This document shows, one piece after another, positions 1-6,864 of a stretch of DNA of 30,810 bases. Each line of letters starts with the position of its first letter. The stretch's first letter is position 1. The DNA comes from JBOFHT01 sp051649785 (GTDB lineage Archaea; Methanobacteriota; Methanobacteria; Methanobacteriales; Methanobacteriaceae), in the NCBI GenBank assembly GCA_051649785.1, contig JBOFHT010000102.1, positions 1 to 30,810 on the forward strand, given 5' to 3'. The position numbers were made by a program, and so were the translations under genes. The notes under the pieces were generated by a model. That model worked only from the letters and a program-made list of their open reading frames with translations, was not told the origin of the DNA and made no database searches.

Positions 1-142
1 CTAATTTTTCATCAAGTGAATTTCCTAAAAATTCATCTGTAAAATTCAATAAAAAACGAGAAACATGATCACTTGGAATATCACTAAAACGATTACCCAC
101 AACCCATTTTGTCTGACACACATCTGACTTAACTAAAACCAT
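1..142 (-). CDS. N-terminal fragment of unidentified protein, possibly an IS transposase (runs off window)
   Basis: An open minus-strand frame starts with ATG at 142 and continues past the window edge, giving 47 residues. It begins MVLVKSDVCQTKWVVGNRF and contains IPSDHVSRFLLNF. This style of opening (TKWVVGNRF then DIP-DH-SRF) resembles, from memory, N-termini of insertion-sequence transposases in Methanobrevibacter, but I cannot verify the match and no catalytic motif lies in the visible part. No clear Shine-Dalgarno site precedes it. If it is a transposase, it would be a mobile element abutting the toxin-antitoxin genes downstream of it. Confidence 0.4.
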   Translation of the reverse strand, partial: MVLVKSDVCQTKWVVGNRFSDIPSDHVSRFLLNFTDEFLGNSLDEKL

Positions 143-234
143 AAATAACACCAACAAAAATTACTAATAACCTAATTAATTATTGTACAGCATTATATAT
201 AAAATTAACGAAAAATAAGACTTATGACCACGAC

Positions 235-615
235 TCAGTGTATTCTATTTATGTCTTCAAATATATCAAAATATTTATCAAAGCTTGCTATTTTATTTAT
301 TCCTTTATTTTTCATATGAATATAGTGCAAATTATCGAAAAAACCAACTTGGTTATTTAAGCAATATTCTAAAGCTTTTTGGTGATATTGTGTATCATCT
401 AATACAACTAAGCTAATTAAGTTATTATAATATTTTTTAATATCTTCTGTTTTAACATTTTTCTTTCTTAAAACAGTTAAAACTTCATATATAACCATTT
501 TATTTATAATTTTTTTCTCCTCTCTTATTTCTTTTGCTATTTCTATTGCTTGTTTGTGGTGTTTATCTTTTTTAACATATAGTCCAATTAAAAAGCTTGT
601 TTCTAAAAAAATCAT
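235..615 (-). CDS. PIN-domain ribonuclease, VapC-like toxin
   Basis: A 126-residue protein of typical VapC length. VapC toxins are Mg-dependent endoribonucleases whose active site is a cluster of acidic residues. The candidates here are E5 (in MIFLETSFLI), E44 (in VIYEVL), D94 (in FFDNLHYI) and D113 (in ASFDKYFD). The first acidic residue is Glu where PIN proteins nearly always have Asp, so activity could be altered. It lies directly downstream of a ribbon-helix-helix antitoxin candidate on the same strand. A frame that appears to be the antitoxin's lost tail ends 6 nt before this ATG, as expected for a translationally coupled pair. Family assignment is solid; the RNA target cannot be told. 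Confidence 0.8.
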   Translation of the reverse strand: MIFLETSFLIGLYVKKDKHHKQAIEIAKEIREEKKIINKMVIYEVLTVLRKKNVKTEDIKKYYNNLISLVVLDDTQYHQKALEYCLNNQVGFFDNLHYIHMKNKGINKIASFDKYFDIFEDINRIH

Positions 616-621
616 AGATAA

Positions 622-705
622 TCAGAATCCTGCTTTATTTAAATGAATGCTGTTTTTTAGTTCCACAGCATCTGTTTCTTCATTGAAATCTATTGTTCCT
701 GCTAA
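622..705 (-). other. Out-of-frame remnant of the antitoxin C-terminus
   Basis: On the minus strand a 27-codon stretch begins LAGTIDFNEETDAVELKN and ends in AGF before TGA at 622-624. It lies one frame away from the antitoxin. Adding a single base in the GAAGAT|TAG region would join it to the antitoxin after SLE and give a 95-96 residue protein. It has acidic, helix-forming composition like toxin-binding tails of VapB proteins. There is no start codon or Shine-Dalgarno site of its own. Confidence 0.55.
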
Positions 706-908
706 TCTTCAAGGGATGTTTTTTCAAGGTCAACTTGTGGTAATGTATCAGATATATTTTCACTTAATACTTTATCCTCATTAGTCATAGTTTCTTTTAC
801 TAAATCTGAGATTATTTTAGACTTACTTTTACCTGTAATGTCTTTTAATTTTGATATTTGATTAACTACACCTATTGGCAACACATAAGTTACTTTTTTA
901 GTTTTCAT
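702..908 (-). CDS. Ribbon-helix-helix VapB-like antitoxin, probably truncated by a frameshift
   Basis: A 68-residue protein starting MKTKKVTYVLPIGVVNQI. The start at 908 is chosen because GGAGG lies 7 nt upstream; an in-frame start 15 nt further up would place that site inside the gene. The N-terminal strand-helix-helix pattern (KVTYVLP, then two helices with GKSKSKIISDLVKE) is typical of RHH DNA-binding antitoxins that repress their own operon and neutralise a VapC partner. The frame ends at TAG 702-704, 86 nt before the PIN gene. A separate frame carries a plausible antitoxin C-terminus up to 6 nt before the toxin, so a one-base loss near 705-710 (or a sequence error) probably removed the toxin-binding tail. 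Confidence 0.68.
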   Translation of the reverse strand: MKTKKVTYVLPIGVVNQISKLKDITGKSKSKIISDLVKETMTNEDKVLSENISDTLPQVDLEKTSLED

Positions 909-1250
909 TAAATATTCCTCCATACTATCTTATAATACCATAATAAATGATGCCATATTAATAAATATGGTTTTTACAATATTTATGTTTGTGAAATATC
1001 TAATCATTAAAAATCAAGTAATTTTATACATGAAACAACTCAAGTAGAAATAATTTATACATCAAATTCAGAAGAATATTAGAAAAAATAGAAATAGTTA
1101 AAAAAAGTAGTTATCTAAATCAAAAAATAGGATGATATTAAAAAATAAATAGTTATTTATGCAATTAAAAAAGTTTAGTTTCTAACTAAAAGAATACTTT
1201 ATATCATGAATTAATTAATTTATTTAATTATTTTATTTATTTTTTCTATA
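909..1250. other. AT-rich spacer without a recognisable gene
   Basis: No convincing coding frame on either strand: stops are frequent and nothing resembles a known protein. It should hold the promoter of the first toxin-antitoxin pair (minus strand), including the inverted repeat at 953-970, and the 3' end of the second pair's transcript. The last ~60 bases before 1251 are T-rich on the plus strand. Confidence 0.6.
953..970. repeat. Inverted repeat upstream of the antitoxin gene
   Basis: CCATATT and AATATGG form a 7-bp perfect inverted repeat with a 4-nt AATA spacer, about 45 bp upstream of the antitoxin start. RHH antitoxins commonly bind palindromes in their own promoters, so this is a candidate operator. 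AT-rich palindromes arise easily by chance, so the assignment is tentative. Confidence 0.3.
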
Positions 1251-1457
1251 TTATTCTATCTTTTTAAGTTTAGAAAACTTAACAGCATTGTTGTAAATTT
1301 CATCAATTGTTTGATTATTGTATAAATCTCTTCTCCACTCAGTATAATCAAAATTATCTTTTTTCATGGCCGCTATAAATCTTTTAGCATCAACTAAACC
1401 TAATCCTTTAACTAAAATGTCCATAGCTTCTGTCCTAAGTACTATTTCGGATTTCAT
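1251..1457 (-). CDS. Small partner protein of a PIN-domain toxin (putative antitoxin)
   Basis: A 68-residue protein, MKSEIVLRTEAMDILVKGLG onward, with VDAKRFIAAMKKD and FDYTEWRRDL. From memory, small proteins of this kind (RTEG...LV..LG..DA.RFI...F.YT.W) sit next to PIN genes in bacteria and archaea and act as putative antitoxins. No DNA-binding fold is obvious. The ATG is 2 nt after the PIN stop and has GGAGG 7 nt upstream inside the PIN gene, so the two are co-translated. The order is toxin first, the reverse of classical vapBC. Confidence 0.6.
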   Translation of the reverse strand: MKSEIVLRTEAMDILVKGLGLVDAKRFIAAMKKDNFDYTEWRRDLYNNQTIDEIYNNAVKFSKLKKIE

Positions 1458-1459
1458 TG

Positions 1460-1888
1460 TTATTCCTCCATTATTTTTATAAAATCTAGGGGGTTTATTA
1501 TTTCAATTCCGTCTACTCTTTTAGAGGTTAATTTATAATCAGTAGTTATAAAATAAGAACATTTGCTAAATAATGCACATGCAATATGTAGAGCATCTTT
1601 TTCACTTATATTTAGTTTTTTTAATTCTTTTCCAGTATTCAATATTTCTTTATCAAAATCACAAAATTCTGTTGCTATGTTTTCCCATTTTTGTATATTT
1701 TTTCTTTTATCCTCATATGGATTATCTTTATTTTCATAGTCTAACATAAATGACCAAATCAAATCATAATTACCTTTATGAACTTCATTTTGAATATGTA
1801 ATTTAGCAATACTTTCTAATTCAATTTTTATCTGATTTTGATTATCAAAAGGTCTATTGTAGCAACAAGTATCTAAATATATTTTCAT
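1460..1888 (-). CDS. PIN-domain protein, putative toxin of a second pair
   Basis: A 142-residue PIN-domain protein. The start at 1888 gives the family-typical opening MKIYLDTCCYNRPFDNQ; a start 15 nt upstream is possible, but GTGATG just before 1888 fits a ribosome binding site. Acidic residues expected in the nuclease site are D6 (YLDTCC), D50 or E52 (MLDYENK), D98 (EKDALHIACA) and D117 (TTDYKL). All expected positions are acidic, unlike the neighbouring PIN protein with its Asp-to-Glu change. It is followed 2 nt later by its small partner gene. Endoribonuclease toxin is the likely role; this clade is poorly characterised, so a non-toxin nuclease role remains possible. Confidence 0.7.
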   Translation of the reverse strand: MKIYLDTCCYNRPFDNQNQIKIELESIAKLHIQNEVHKGNYDLIWSFMLDYENKDNPYEDKRKNIQKWENIATEFCDFDKEILNTGKELKKLNISEKDALHIACALFSKCSYFITTDYKLTSKRVDGIEIINPLDFIKIMEE

Positions 1889-2133
1889 TTCATCACATAC
1901 CAATATTGTTTAATCCTTGTTTAATCCAATTTAAATTTTTACTATAATTTATTATATAATTTGCAATATTTATATTTTTCTTCCATAATCATTATTATTT
2001 ATAATTTTTCTATTTATTAATCTATTATTTTAAATAAAAAGTTTTATAATTAATGATAAATAGTATAGTTAATAATAACTAATTAAAGTTATAATTAGTA
2101 CCAATTATTATAAATAACAATGTAGTGATAATT

Positions 2134-3528
2134 TTGATTCTTAAAGTTAAAAAAACATCTTCAAATGTCAATGATGAGGTTCATGCTCCCCCATCTAAGA
2201 GTTATACTCATAGAGCTATTATTATGGCTTCAATAGCTAATGAAAAATCCACTATTCATGATCCACTTTTAGCTGAAGATACTTTATCTACTCTTGAAGC
2301 TTGTAAATCATTTGGAGCTAAAATTGATGTTATTGATGACACTCATCTTGAAATAACTGGTTTTTCTGGGAAATTATCTAATTCTAAGAAAGTAATTGAC
2401 TTAGGTAACTCTGGAACTACTCTTCGTATTATGACTTCTCTAGCTGGGCTTTCATACAATGAAACGATCTTCACTGGGGATGATTCACTTAAAACTCGTC
2501 CAATGAAACCACTTCTAGATGCATTAGCTAATTTAGGACTTAATGCTTATTCTGTTAATATTATTAATAATGTTAATGACAGTATTAATGTAATTAAAAA
2601 TTATACTAATAAAGCCCCAATTCTTGTTGAAAATGGATTTGTAGGAGGAAAAACTAGTATTTCTGGAGATATTAGTTCTCAATTTATTTCTTCTATTCTT
2701 ATTGCTGGAGCTTTAGCTTTAAAAGGTGTAGAACTTCATGTTACTGGAGAATTCCTTTCAAAACCTTATGTGGATATGACAATTGATATTATGGAAAAAT
2801 TTGGAGTTAATGTAACTCAAGAAACTCTTAAAAAACATGATATTTGTAAATCTCCTGGTAGTGAGGGTGAAAAATGTGCTACTACTTTATTTAAAGTTAA
2901 AAAACAAGAATATAATGGCATTAGTTACACAGTAGAAGGTGATTATTCATCAGCTTCATATATTTTATCTGCTACTGCAATTTTAGGTGGAAAAGTTAAA
3001 ATTAACAATCTTTTTAAAGATTCTAAACAAGGTGATAAATTAATTTTGAACATCCTTGAAAAAATGGGTGCTAAAATTACTAGAAACTATGATAATGTTA
3101 TTTTAGAATCCGATGGTAAATTAGATGGAATAGATATTGATTTACATAATTCTCCTGACCTTCTTCCAACAGTTGCAGTTTTAGGGGCATTAGCTACTGG
3201 TAAAACTACTATAACTGGTGTAAAACACGCTCGTCTTAAAGAAACTGATAGAATAGCTACTTGTGCAAGTGAATTAATTAAACTTGGCTTTGATGTAGTT
3301 GAAAATGATGATGGTATGGTTATTGGTGATTTAAAAGATAATATAAGTAAAAGTGAGAAAATAGCTAATAAAGTCACTTCTCATAAAGATCACAGATTAG
3401 CTATGTCTTTTAGTTTAATTGGTCTTAAATATGGTATTGAAATTGAAGATGGGGAAGTTTTTAGTATTTCTTTTCCTAATTATATTCAGTTAGTTTGTAG
3501 TATGGGTTTAGATATGGGGTTAGTTTAG
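2134..3528 (+). CDS. aroA: 3-phosphoshikimate 1-carboxyvinyltransferase (EPSP synthase)
   Basis: Catalyses transfer of the enolpyruvyl group from PEP to shikimate-3-phosphate, the sixth step of the cytoplasmic shikimate pathway to aromatic amino acids. Of 464 residues, visible motifs are PPSKSYTHR (~20-28), GNSGTTLR (91-98), the RPM region (~122), GDISSQFIS (~178), SPDLLPTVAVLGALATG with catalytic Asp ~342, RLKETDRI with Glu ~370, and KDHRLAM (~418-424). A TTG start at 2134 is preferred because GTGAT sits 4 nt upstream and the protein then opens MILKVKKTSS like relatives; the GTG at 2125 is part of that site. The last 26 codons are duplicated 67 nt downstream, and the present ending looks less typical than the downstream copy. 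No other shikimate genes are near. Confidence 0.93.
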   Translation: MILKVKKTSSNVNDEVHAPPSKSYTHRAIIMASIANEKSTIHDPLLAEDTLSTLEACKSFGAKIDVIDDTHLEITGFSGKLSNSKKVIDLGNSGTTLRIMTSLAGLSYNETIFTGDDSLKTRPMKPLLDALANLGLNAYSVNIINNVNDSINVIKNYTNKAPILVENGFVGGKTSISGDISSQFISSILIAGALALKGVELHVTGEFLSKPYVDMTIDIMEKFGVNVTQETLKKHDICKSPGSEGEKCATTLFKVKKQEYNGISYTVEGDYSSASYILSATAILGGKVKINNLFKDSKQGDKLILNILEKMGAKITRNYDNVILESDGKLDGIDIDLHNSPDLLPTVAVLGALATGKTTITGVKHARLKETDRIATCASELIKLGFDVVENDDGMVIGDLKDNISKSEKIANKVTSHKDHRLAMSFSLIGLKYGIEIEDGEVFSISFPNYIQLVCSMGLDMGLV

Positions 3529-3673
3529 TTTGATTGTTTATTATTCTTTTCGTGGATTAAAAGATTTTTTGATCAAACTTTTTTCTAAAAAGTTTGGGGA
3601 AGTTTTTAGTATTTCTTTTCCTAATTATATTGAAATGGCTAATATTATGGGTTTAGATATGGTTTTAGTTTAA
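3451..3673 (+). repeat. Duplicated 3' end of aroA (two 78-bp copies, 145 bp apart)
   Basis: Copy 1 (3451-3528) is the real end of aroA, including its TAG. Copy 2 (3596-3673) has exactly the same length, the same frame and its own TAA. The first 36 bases are identical, the next 15 differ strongly, then ATGGGTTTAGATATGG is shared again. Copy 2 would encode IEMANIMGLDMVLV against IQLVCSMGLDMGLV in copy 1; IEM is closer to what I expect of archaeal EPSP synthases. The 67-nt spacer between copies holds a perfect hairpin. Copy 2 has no start and ends 15 nt before the endonuclease III gene. Confidence 0.9.
3574..3596. terminator. Perfect 10-bp hairpin between the two aroA ends
   Basis: CAAACTTTTT and AAAAAGTTTG form a perfect 10-bp stem with a TCT loop. 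It overlaps a TTTGATCAAA palindrome (3568-3577) and follows a T run, so it may act as a terminator for aroA. It may equally be the scar or core of whatever event duplicated the aroA end. Structure is seen directly; function is inferred. Confidence 0.45.
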
Positions 3674-3688
3674 TTTTGAGGTTATGGT

Positions 3689-4336
3689 ATGGTTAAAATT
3701 AATTCAAAAAGTCCTGAAGATATTCAAAGTATTATTAAATGCCTTCATTCTTTGTACAATATTCGTGTTTTTGAAGATAGAGATCCTTATCGTGTTTTAG
3801 TCCGTACAATTTTATCGCAACGTACACGTGACCCAAATACAGATAAAGCTACTGCTACTTTGTTTTCTAAATATAAAACTATGGAAGAAATAGCTAATGC
3901 TCCTACAGAAGATGTTGAAAAGCTGATTAAGAGTGCTGGTTTTTATAGGGTTAAATCTCGCCGTGTTCAAGAGGTTTCCCAAATTCTAATTGACCAGTTT
4001 GGTGGTATCGTCCCAAACAACATTAATGAGCTTCTTGAGCTTCCTGGTGTTGGCAGAAAAACAGCTAATTGTGTTTTAGTCTTCGCATTCCAAAAACCAG
4101 CTATTCCCGTTGATACTCATGTTCATAGAATCTCTAATCGTTGGGGGTTAGCTAATACTAAATCCCCTGAAGACACAGAACAAGTTCTTTTAAAAGAAAT
4201 TCCCAAAGAAGATTGGATTGACTTGAATGATTTAATGGTTCAATTTGGTCAAGATATTTGTCGTCCTATCCATCCACAATGTGAAAAATGCCCAATTACT
4301 GATTTTTGTGATTATTATTCAGTTAATTTTGATTAG
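3689..4336 (+). CDS. nth: Endonuclease III (DNA glycosylase / AP lyase)
   Basis: Base-excision repair enzyme removing oxidised pyrimidines and nicking the abasic site. The 215-residue length is normal for the family. Seen in order: the glycosylase fold with LVRTILSQRTRD (~37-48), helix-hairpin-helix LPGVGRKTAN with catalytic Lys124, PVDTHVHRISNRW with catalytic Asp142, and the [4Fe-4S] motif C191-x6-C198-x2-C201-x5-C207 near the end. The ATG at 3689 has GAGGT about 8 nt upstream. It starts 15 nt after the second copy of the aroA tail, which suggests an original aroA-nth operon before the duplication. All key residues are intact. Confidence 0.93.
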   Translation: MVKINSKSPEDIQSIIKCLHSLYNIRVFEDRDPYRVLVRTILSQRTRDPNTDKATATLFSKYKTMEEIANAPTEDVEKLIKSAGFYRVKSRRVQEVSQILIDQFGGIVPNNINELLELPGVGRKTANCVLVFAFQKPAIPVDTHVHRISNRWGLANTKSPEDTEQVLLKEIPKEDWIDLNDLMVQFGQDICRPIHPQCEKCPITDFCDYYSVNFD

Positions 4337-4857
4337 CTTAATAATATTTTAAACAAATTAAATTTATAGCTATTTAATTATTCTCTCTAATATTTCTATT
4401 ATTATATTAGAATTATTCTTATTAGTGTTATTTTTATTATTTTTAATACTACTTTCATTATTACCATTTTTATTCTTATTATTTCTATTTCTATTATTAT
4501 TTTCCAATTAAAAACTTTTATTAATGGTAATGTTATTATTATTTATATTATTTCTATTAATATTCTTATTAACTGTGTTTTTTATAATATTAGCCTTTTT
4601 ATTATTTATTTTAACTTTCCTACTTTTATAACTGCTTTAATTAATTATAATTCTTAATCCTTAATTTATTATAATAATTCAACGCTGTCAACTTAAGCAA
4701 TTAAATACTAAATCTTAAATAAATTTAATAAATTACTTATAAAGATTCTAAATAATTTTTTGAATTTTTATAAAAATTTACTTTAAAAAATCCTTAAATT
4801 GACAGAAGTGATAATAATTCCAAAAATTTAAATAACTCTTATAACATAAATACATAA
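4337..4857. other. Long AT-rich spacer with an Asn-coding low-complexity array
   Basis: No recognisable gene. From about 4370 to 4645 the minus strand reads as 90 codons of Asn/Lys/Ile-rich sequence (ENNNRNRNNKNKNGNNE is a sample) interrupted by one TAA at 4508-4510 and ending at TAG 4370-4372, with no ATG start. AAT arrays are automatically open in the Asn frame, so this is weak evidence for coding; it may be a decayed tail or plain simple sequence. The last ~35 bases hold the promoter of the ABC permease gene. Confidence 0.6.
4822..4834 (+). promoter_or_regulatory. Putative BRE/TATA promoter of the ABC transporter pair
   Basis: AAAAATTTAAATA, with the TATA-like TTTAAATA centred about 27 bp before the permease ATG at 4858. 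No Shine-Dalgarno site precedes that ATG. In archaea transcription starts about 25 bp after the TATA centre, so the mRNA would begin at or next to the ATG, i.e. be leaderless. Confidence 0.5.
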
Positions 4858-5979
4858 ATGTCGTTTTTAAAGCTAATTTTCAAAAATCCTTTTAGGAATA
4901 AAAGCAGGGCTATACTGGCTATTGTGGGGATAGCTATTGGAATAGCTACTATTGTGGCTCTTGGTGGAATAACTGAGGGTTTAAAAGTATCAGTTGAAGA
5001 TACTCTCAAAGCTGGTGGGGCTGATTTTACTATTGTATCTAATACATCCCAAGCAGGGGGTGGTTTCACTAAAGCTGAGATTAATCAAAGTTATATTGAC
5101 AAAATCAATGCTGTTGATGGTGTTAAAAGTGCAGTAGGCATTGTTATGGGTAACTTTATGATAGATCAGTCGAATATGCTAACTGTCATTGGAATGGATA
5201 ATACAGACTTTGAACTAGCCAAAATAACAATTACTAGTGGAAAAGAATATTCTAGCAATGGTACTGAGTTAATGTTAGGTAAAATAGCTTCAGAATCTCT
5301 TAATAAAACTGTTGGGGATGAAATTACTATTAATGATAAAACATTCAAAGTTACAGGAATTTATGAAACTGGTGATGTTAATCAAGATAATGGGGCATAC
5401 ACATCTATTGCTAATACTCAGGATTTAGTTGATGCAGAAGATAAAATTTCTATGATTTATGTTAAAATTGAAAATAATGCTAATGTTGATACTGTAACTG
5501 CAGATATTGAAGCTAAATACGGCGAAGATTTAACTACTGTAAGTTCTATTGAAGATTTAGGCAGTATAGCTAGTGGTTTAGACATGATTGATACTGCTTC
5601 ATGGGCAATTTCACTTTTAGCTATTGTAATTGGTGGTATTGGTGTTATTAATACTATGATTATGTCTGTATTTGAAAGAACTCGTGAAATTGGTGTTTTA
5701 AAAGCTGTTGGTTGGAAAAACCGACGTATTCTTGGAATGATTCTTGGAGAATCTCTTGTTTTAACTATAGTTGCAGGAATTGTTGGTTCTGTTGTTGGGG
5801 CTGTTGGTATTTATGGAATCTGTGTATTTTTACTTGATGGTGCAATAATGCCAATATTTGCTGTTGAAACATTTGCTAAGGCATTTGCAGTAGCTATATC
5901 TGTTGGTTTAATTGGAGGATTTTATCCTGCATGGAGAGCAAGTAAATTACCACCTACAGAAGCTTTAAGGTATGAATAA
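4858..5979 (+). CDS. ABC transporter permease, MacB/FtsX family
   Basis: A 373-residue membrane protein of MacB/LolC-type exporters. One N-terminal membrane segment (about 18-38, AILAIVGIAIGIATIVALGG) is followed by a large extracytoplasmic MacB_PCD domain (about 45-245), then three membrane segments in an FtsX domain (about 255-355) with the conserved FERTREIGVLKAVGW cytoplasmic loop and a C-terminal PAWRASKLPPTEALRYE. These permeases work as dimers with a LolD-like ATPase to move lipoproteins, peptides or drugs, or to transmit force across the membrane. The ATPase gene follows after 30 nt. The substrate cannot be inferred. Translation is probably leaderless. Confidence 0.88.
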   Translation: MSFLKLIFKNPFRNKSRAILAIVGIAIGIATIVALGGITEGLKVSVEDTLKAGGADFTIVSNTSQAGGGFTKAEINQSYIDKINAVDGVKSAVGIVMGNFMIDQSNMLTVIGMDNTDFELAKITITSGKEYSSNGTELMLGKIASESLNKTVGDEITINDKTFKVTGIYETGDVNQDNGAYTSIANTQDLVDAEDKISMIYVKIENNANVDTVTADIEAKYGEDLTTVSSIEDLGSIASGLDMIDTASWAISLLAIVIGGIGVINTMIMSVFERTREIGVLKAVGWKNRRILGMILGESLVLTIVAGIVGSVVGAVGIYGICVFLLDGAIMPIFAVETFAKAFAVAISVGLIGGFYPAWRASKLPPTEALRYE

Positions 5980-6009
5980 TTAATAGATACAGGTTTAGGA
6001 TTGATTTAA

Positions 6010-6693
6010 ATGGTAAACAACAAAAACAATTCAGAAAATATTATTTCAATTAAAAATCTCAAAAAAGGATTTGAAAATGGTAAAATTAAAGCTTTAAAAG
6101 GGATTGATTTAGAAGTAACAAAAGGAGAATTTGTATCTATTATTGGGCCGTCTGGTTCAGGCAAATCTACACTTTTAAACATGATTGGTGCATTAGATAC
6201 TCCCGATGAAGGTGAAATTGAAATAGCTGGATATAATCTCAATAGTAACAAAGGTTTAAGTAACTTTAGATCTAAAGAAATAGGTTTCATATTCCAACTT
6301 CATAATTTAATTCCTAATTTAAATGTAGTTGAAAATATTGAAATCCCAATGTTTGAAAACGATTTATCATCAAAAGATGGTAGAAAAAGAGCTTTAAAAT
6401 TATTAGATATGGTTGGTCTTTTAGATAAACAAGAGAGAAAGCCAACAGAACTATCTGGTGGTGAAAGGCAAAGAGTAGCTATTGCACGAGCTTTAGCTAA
6501 TGAACCTTCTATTATTCTTGCAGATGAACCAACGGGTTCACTAGATTCTAAGACAGGTGCTAAGATATTAGATGTTTTAAATGATTTACATAGAAATCAT
6601 AATGTTACATTAATTATTGTAACCCATGATTTAAATGTAGCTTCAATGGCAGACCGTATTATTGAAGTTTTAGATGGGGAAATTAAGGGTTAA
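6010..6693 (+). CDS. ABC transporter ATP-binding protein, MacB/LolD type
   Basis: The 227-residue ATPase partner of the preceding permease. Seen: Walker A GPSGSGKST (46-54), Q-loop Gln96 in FIFQLHNL, signature LSGGERQR (148-155), Walker B IILADE with catalytic Glu173, D-loop SLDS (177-180) and the switch histidine in IVTHD (~205). FIFQ..NL(I)P.L and the LNMIGALDTPDEG segment are typical of the LolD/MacB/FtsE branch rather than importers. A clear Shine-Dalgarno site is not visible (GGATTGAT ends 4 nt before the ATG). The pair has no third component nearby, so a two-gene exporter or mechanotransmission complex is likely. Confidence 0.93.
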   Translation: MVNNKNNSENIISIKNLKKGFENGKIKALKGIDLEVTKGEFVSIIGPSGSGKSTLLNMIGALDTPDEGEIEIAGYNLNSNKGLSNFRSKEIGFIFQLHNLIPNLNVVENIEIPMFENDLSSKDGRKRALKLLDMVGLLDKQERKPTELSGGERQRVAIARALANEPSIILADEPTGSLDSKTGAKILDVLNDLHRNHNVTLIIVTHDLNVASMADRIIEVLDGEIKG

Positions 6694-6710
6694 TTAATAC
6701 CTTAATTCTT

Positions 6711-6832
6711 TATATTTTTTATTTATTTAAATTCCCCTATTTCTTATTATTTTTTTATATTCTTTTCTTCTTTTTATATCTTTTTTATATTTTTTATTTA
6801 TTTAAATTCCCATATTTCTCATTATTTTTTTA
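6711..6832. repeat. Two 47-bp direct repeats in the convergent spacer
   Basis: 6711-6757 and 6786-6832 match at 45 of 47 positions (tatattttttatttattt-aaattccc core), 75 bp apart. They lie between the convergent ABC ATPase and flippase genes in a T-rich stretch (plus strand) that could end the plus-strand transcript by U-rich termination. They look like a short-range duplication. Confidence 0.75.
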
Positions 6833-6864
6833 TCTTAAGTTCTTTTTTATTCCTTTTTTAAGTA

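Noticed and set aside
3087..3377. A 96-codon minus-strand frame inside aroA
   Set aside because: It lies wholly within a strongly supported enzyme gene and has no family resemblance.
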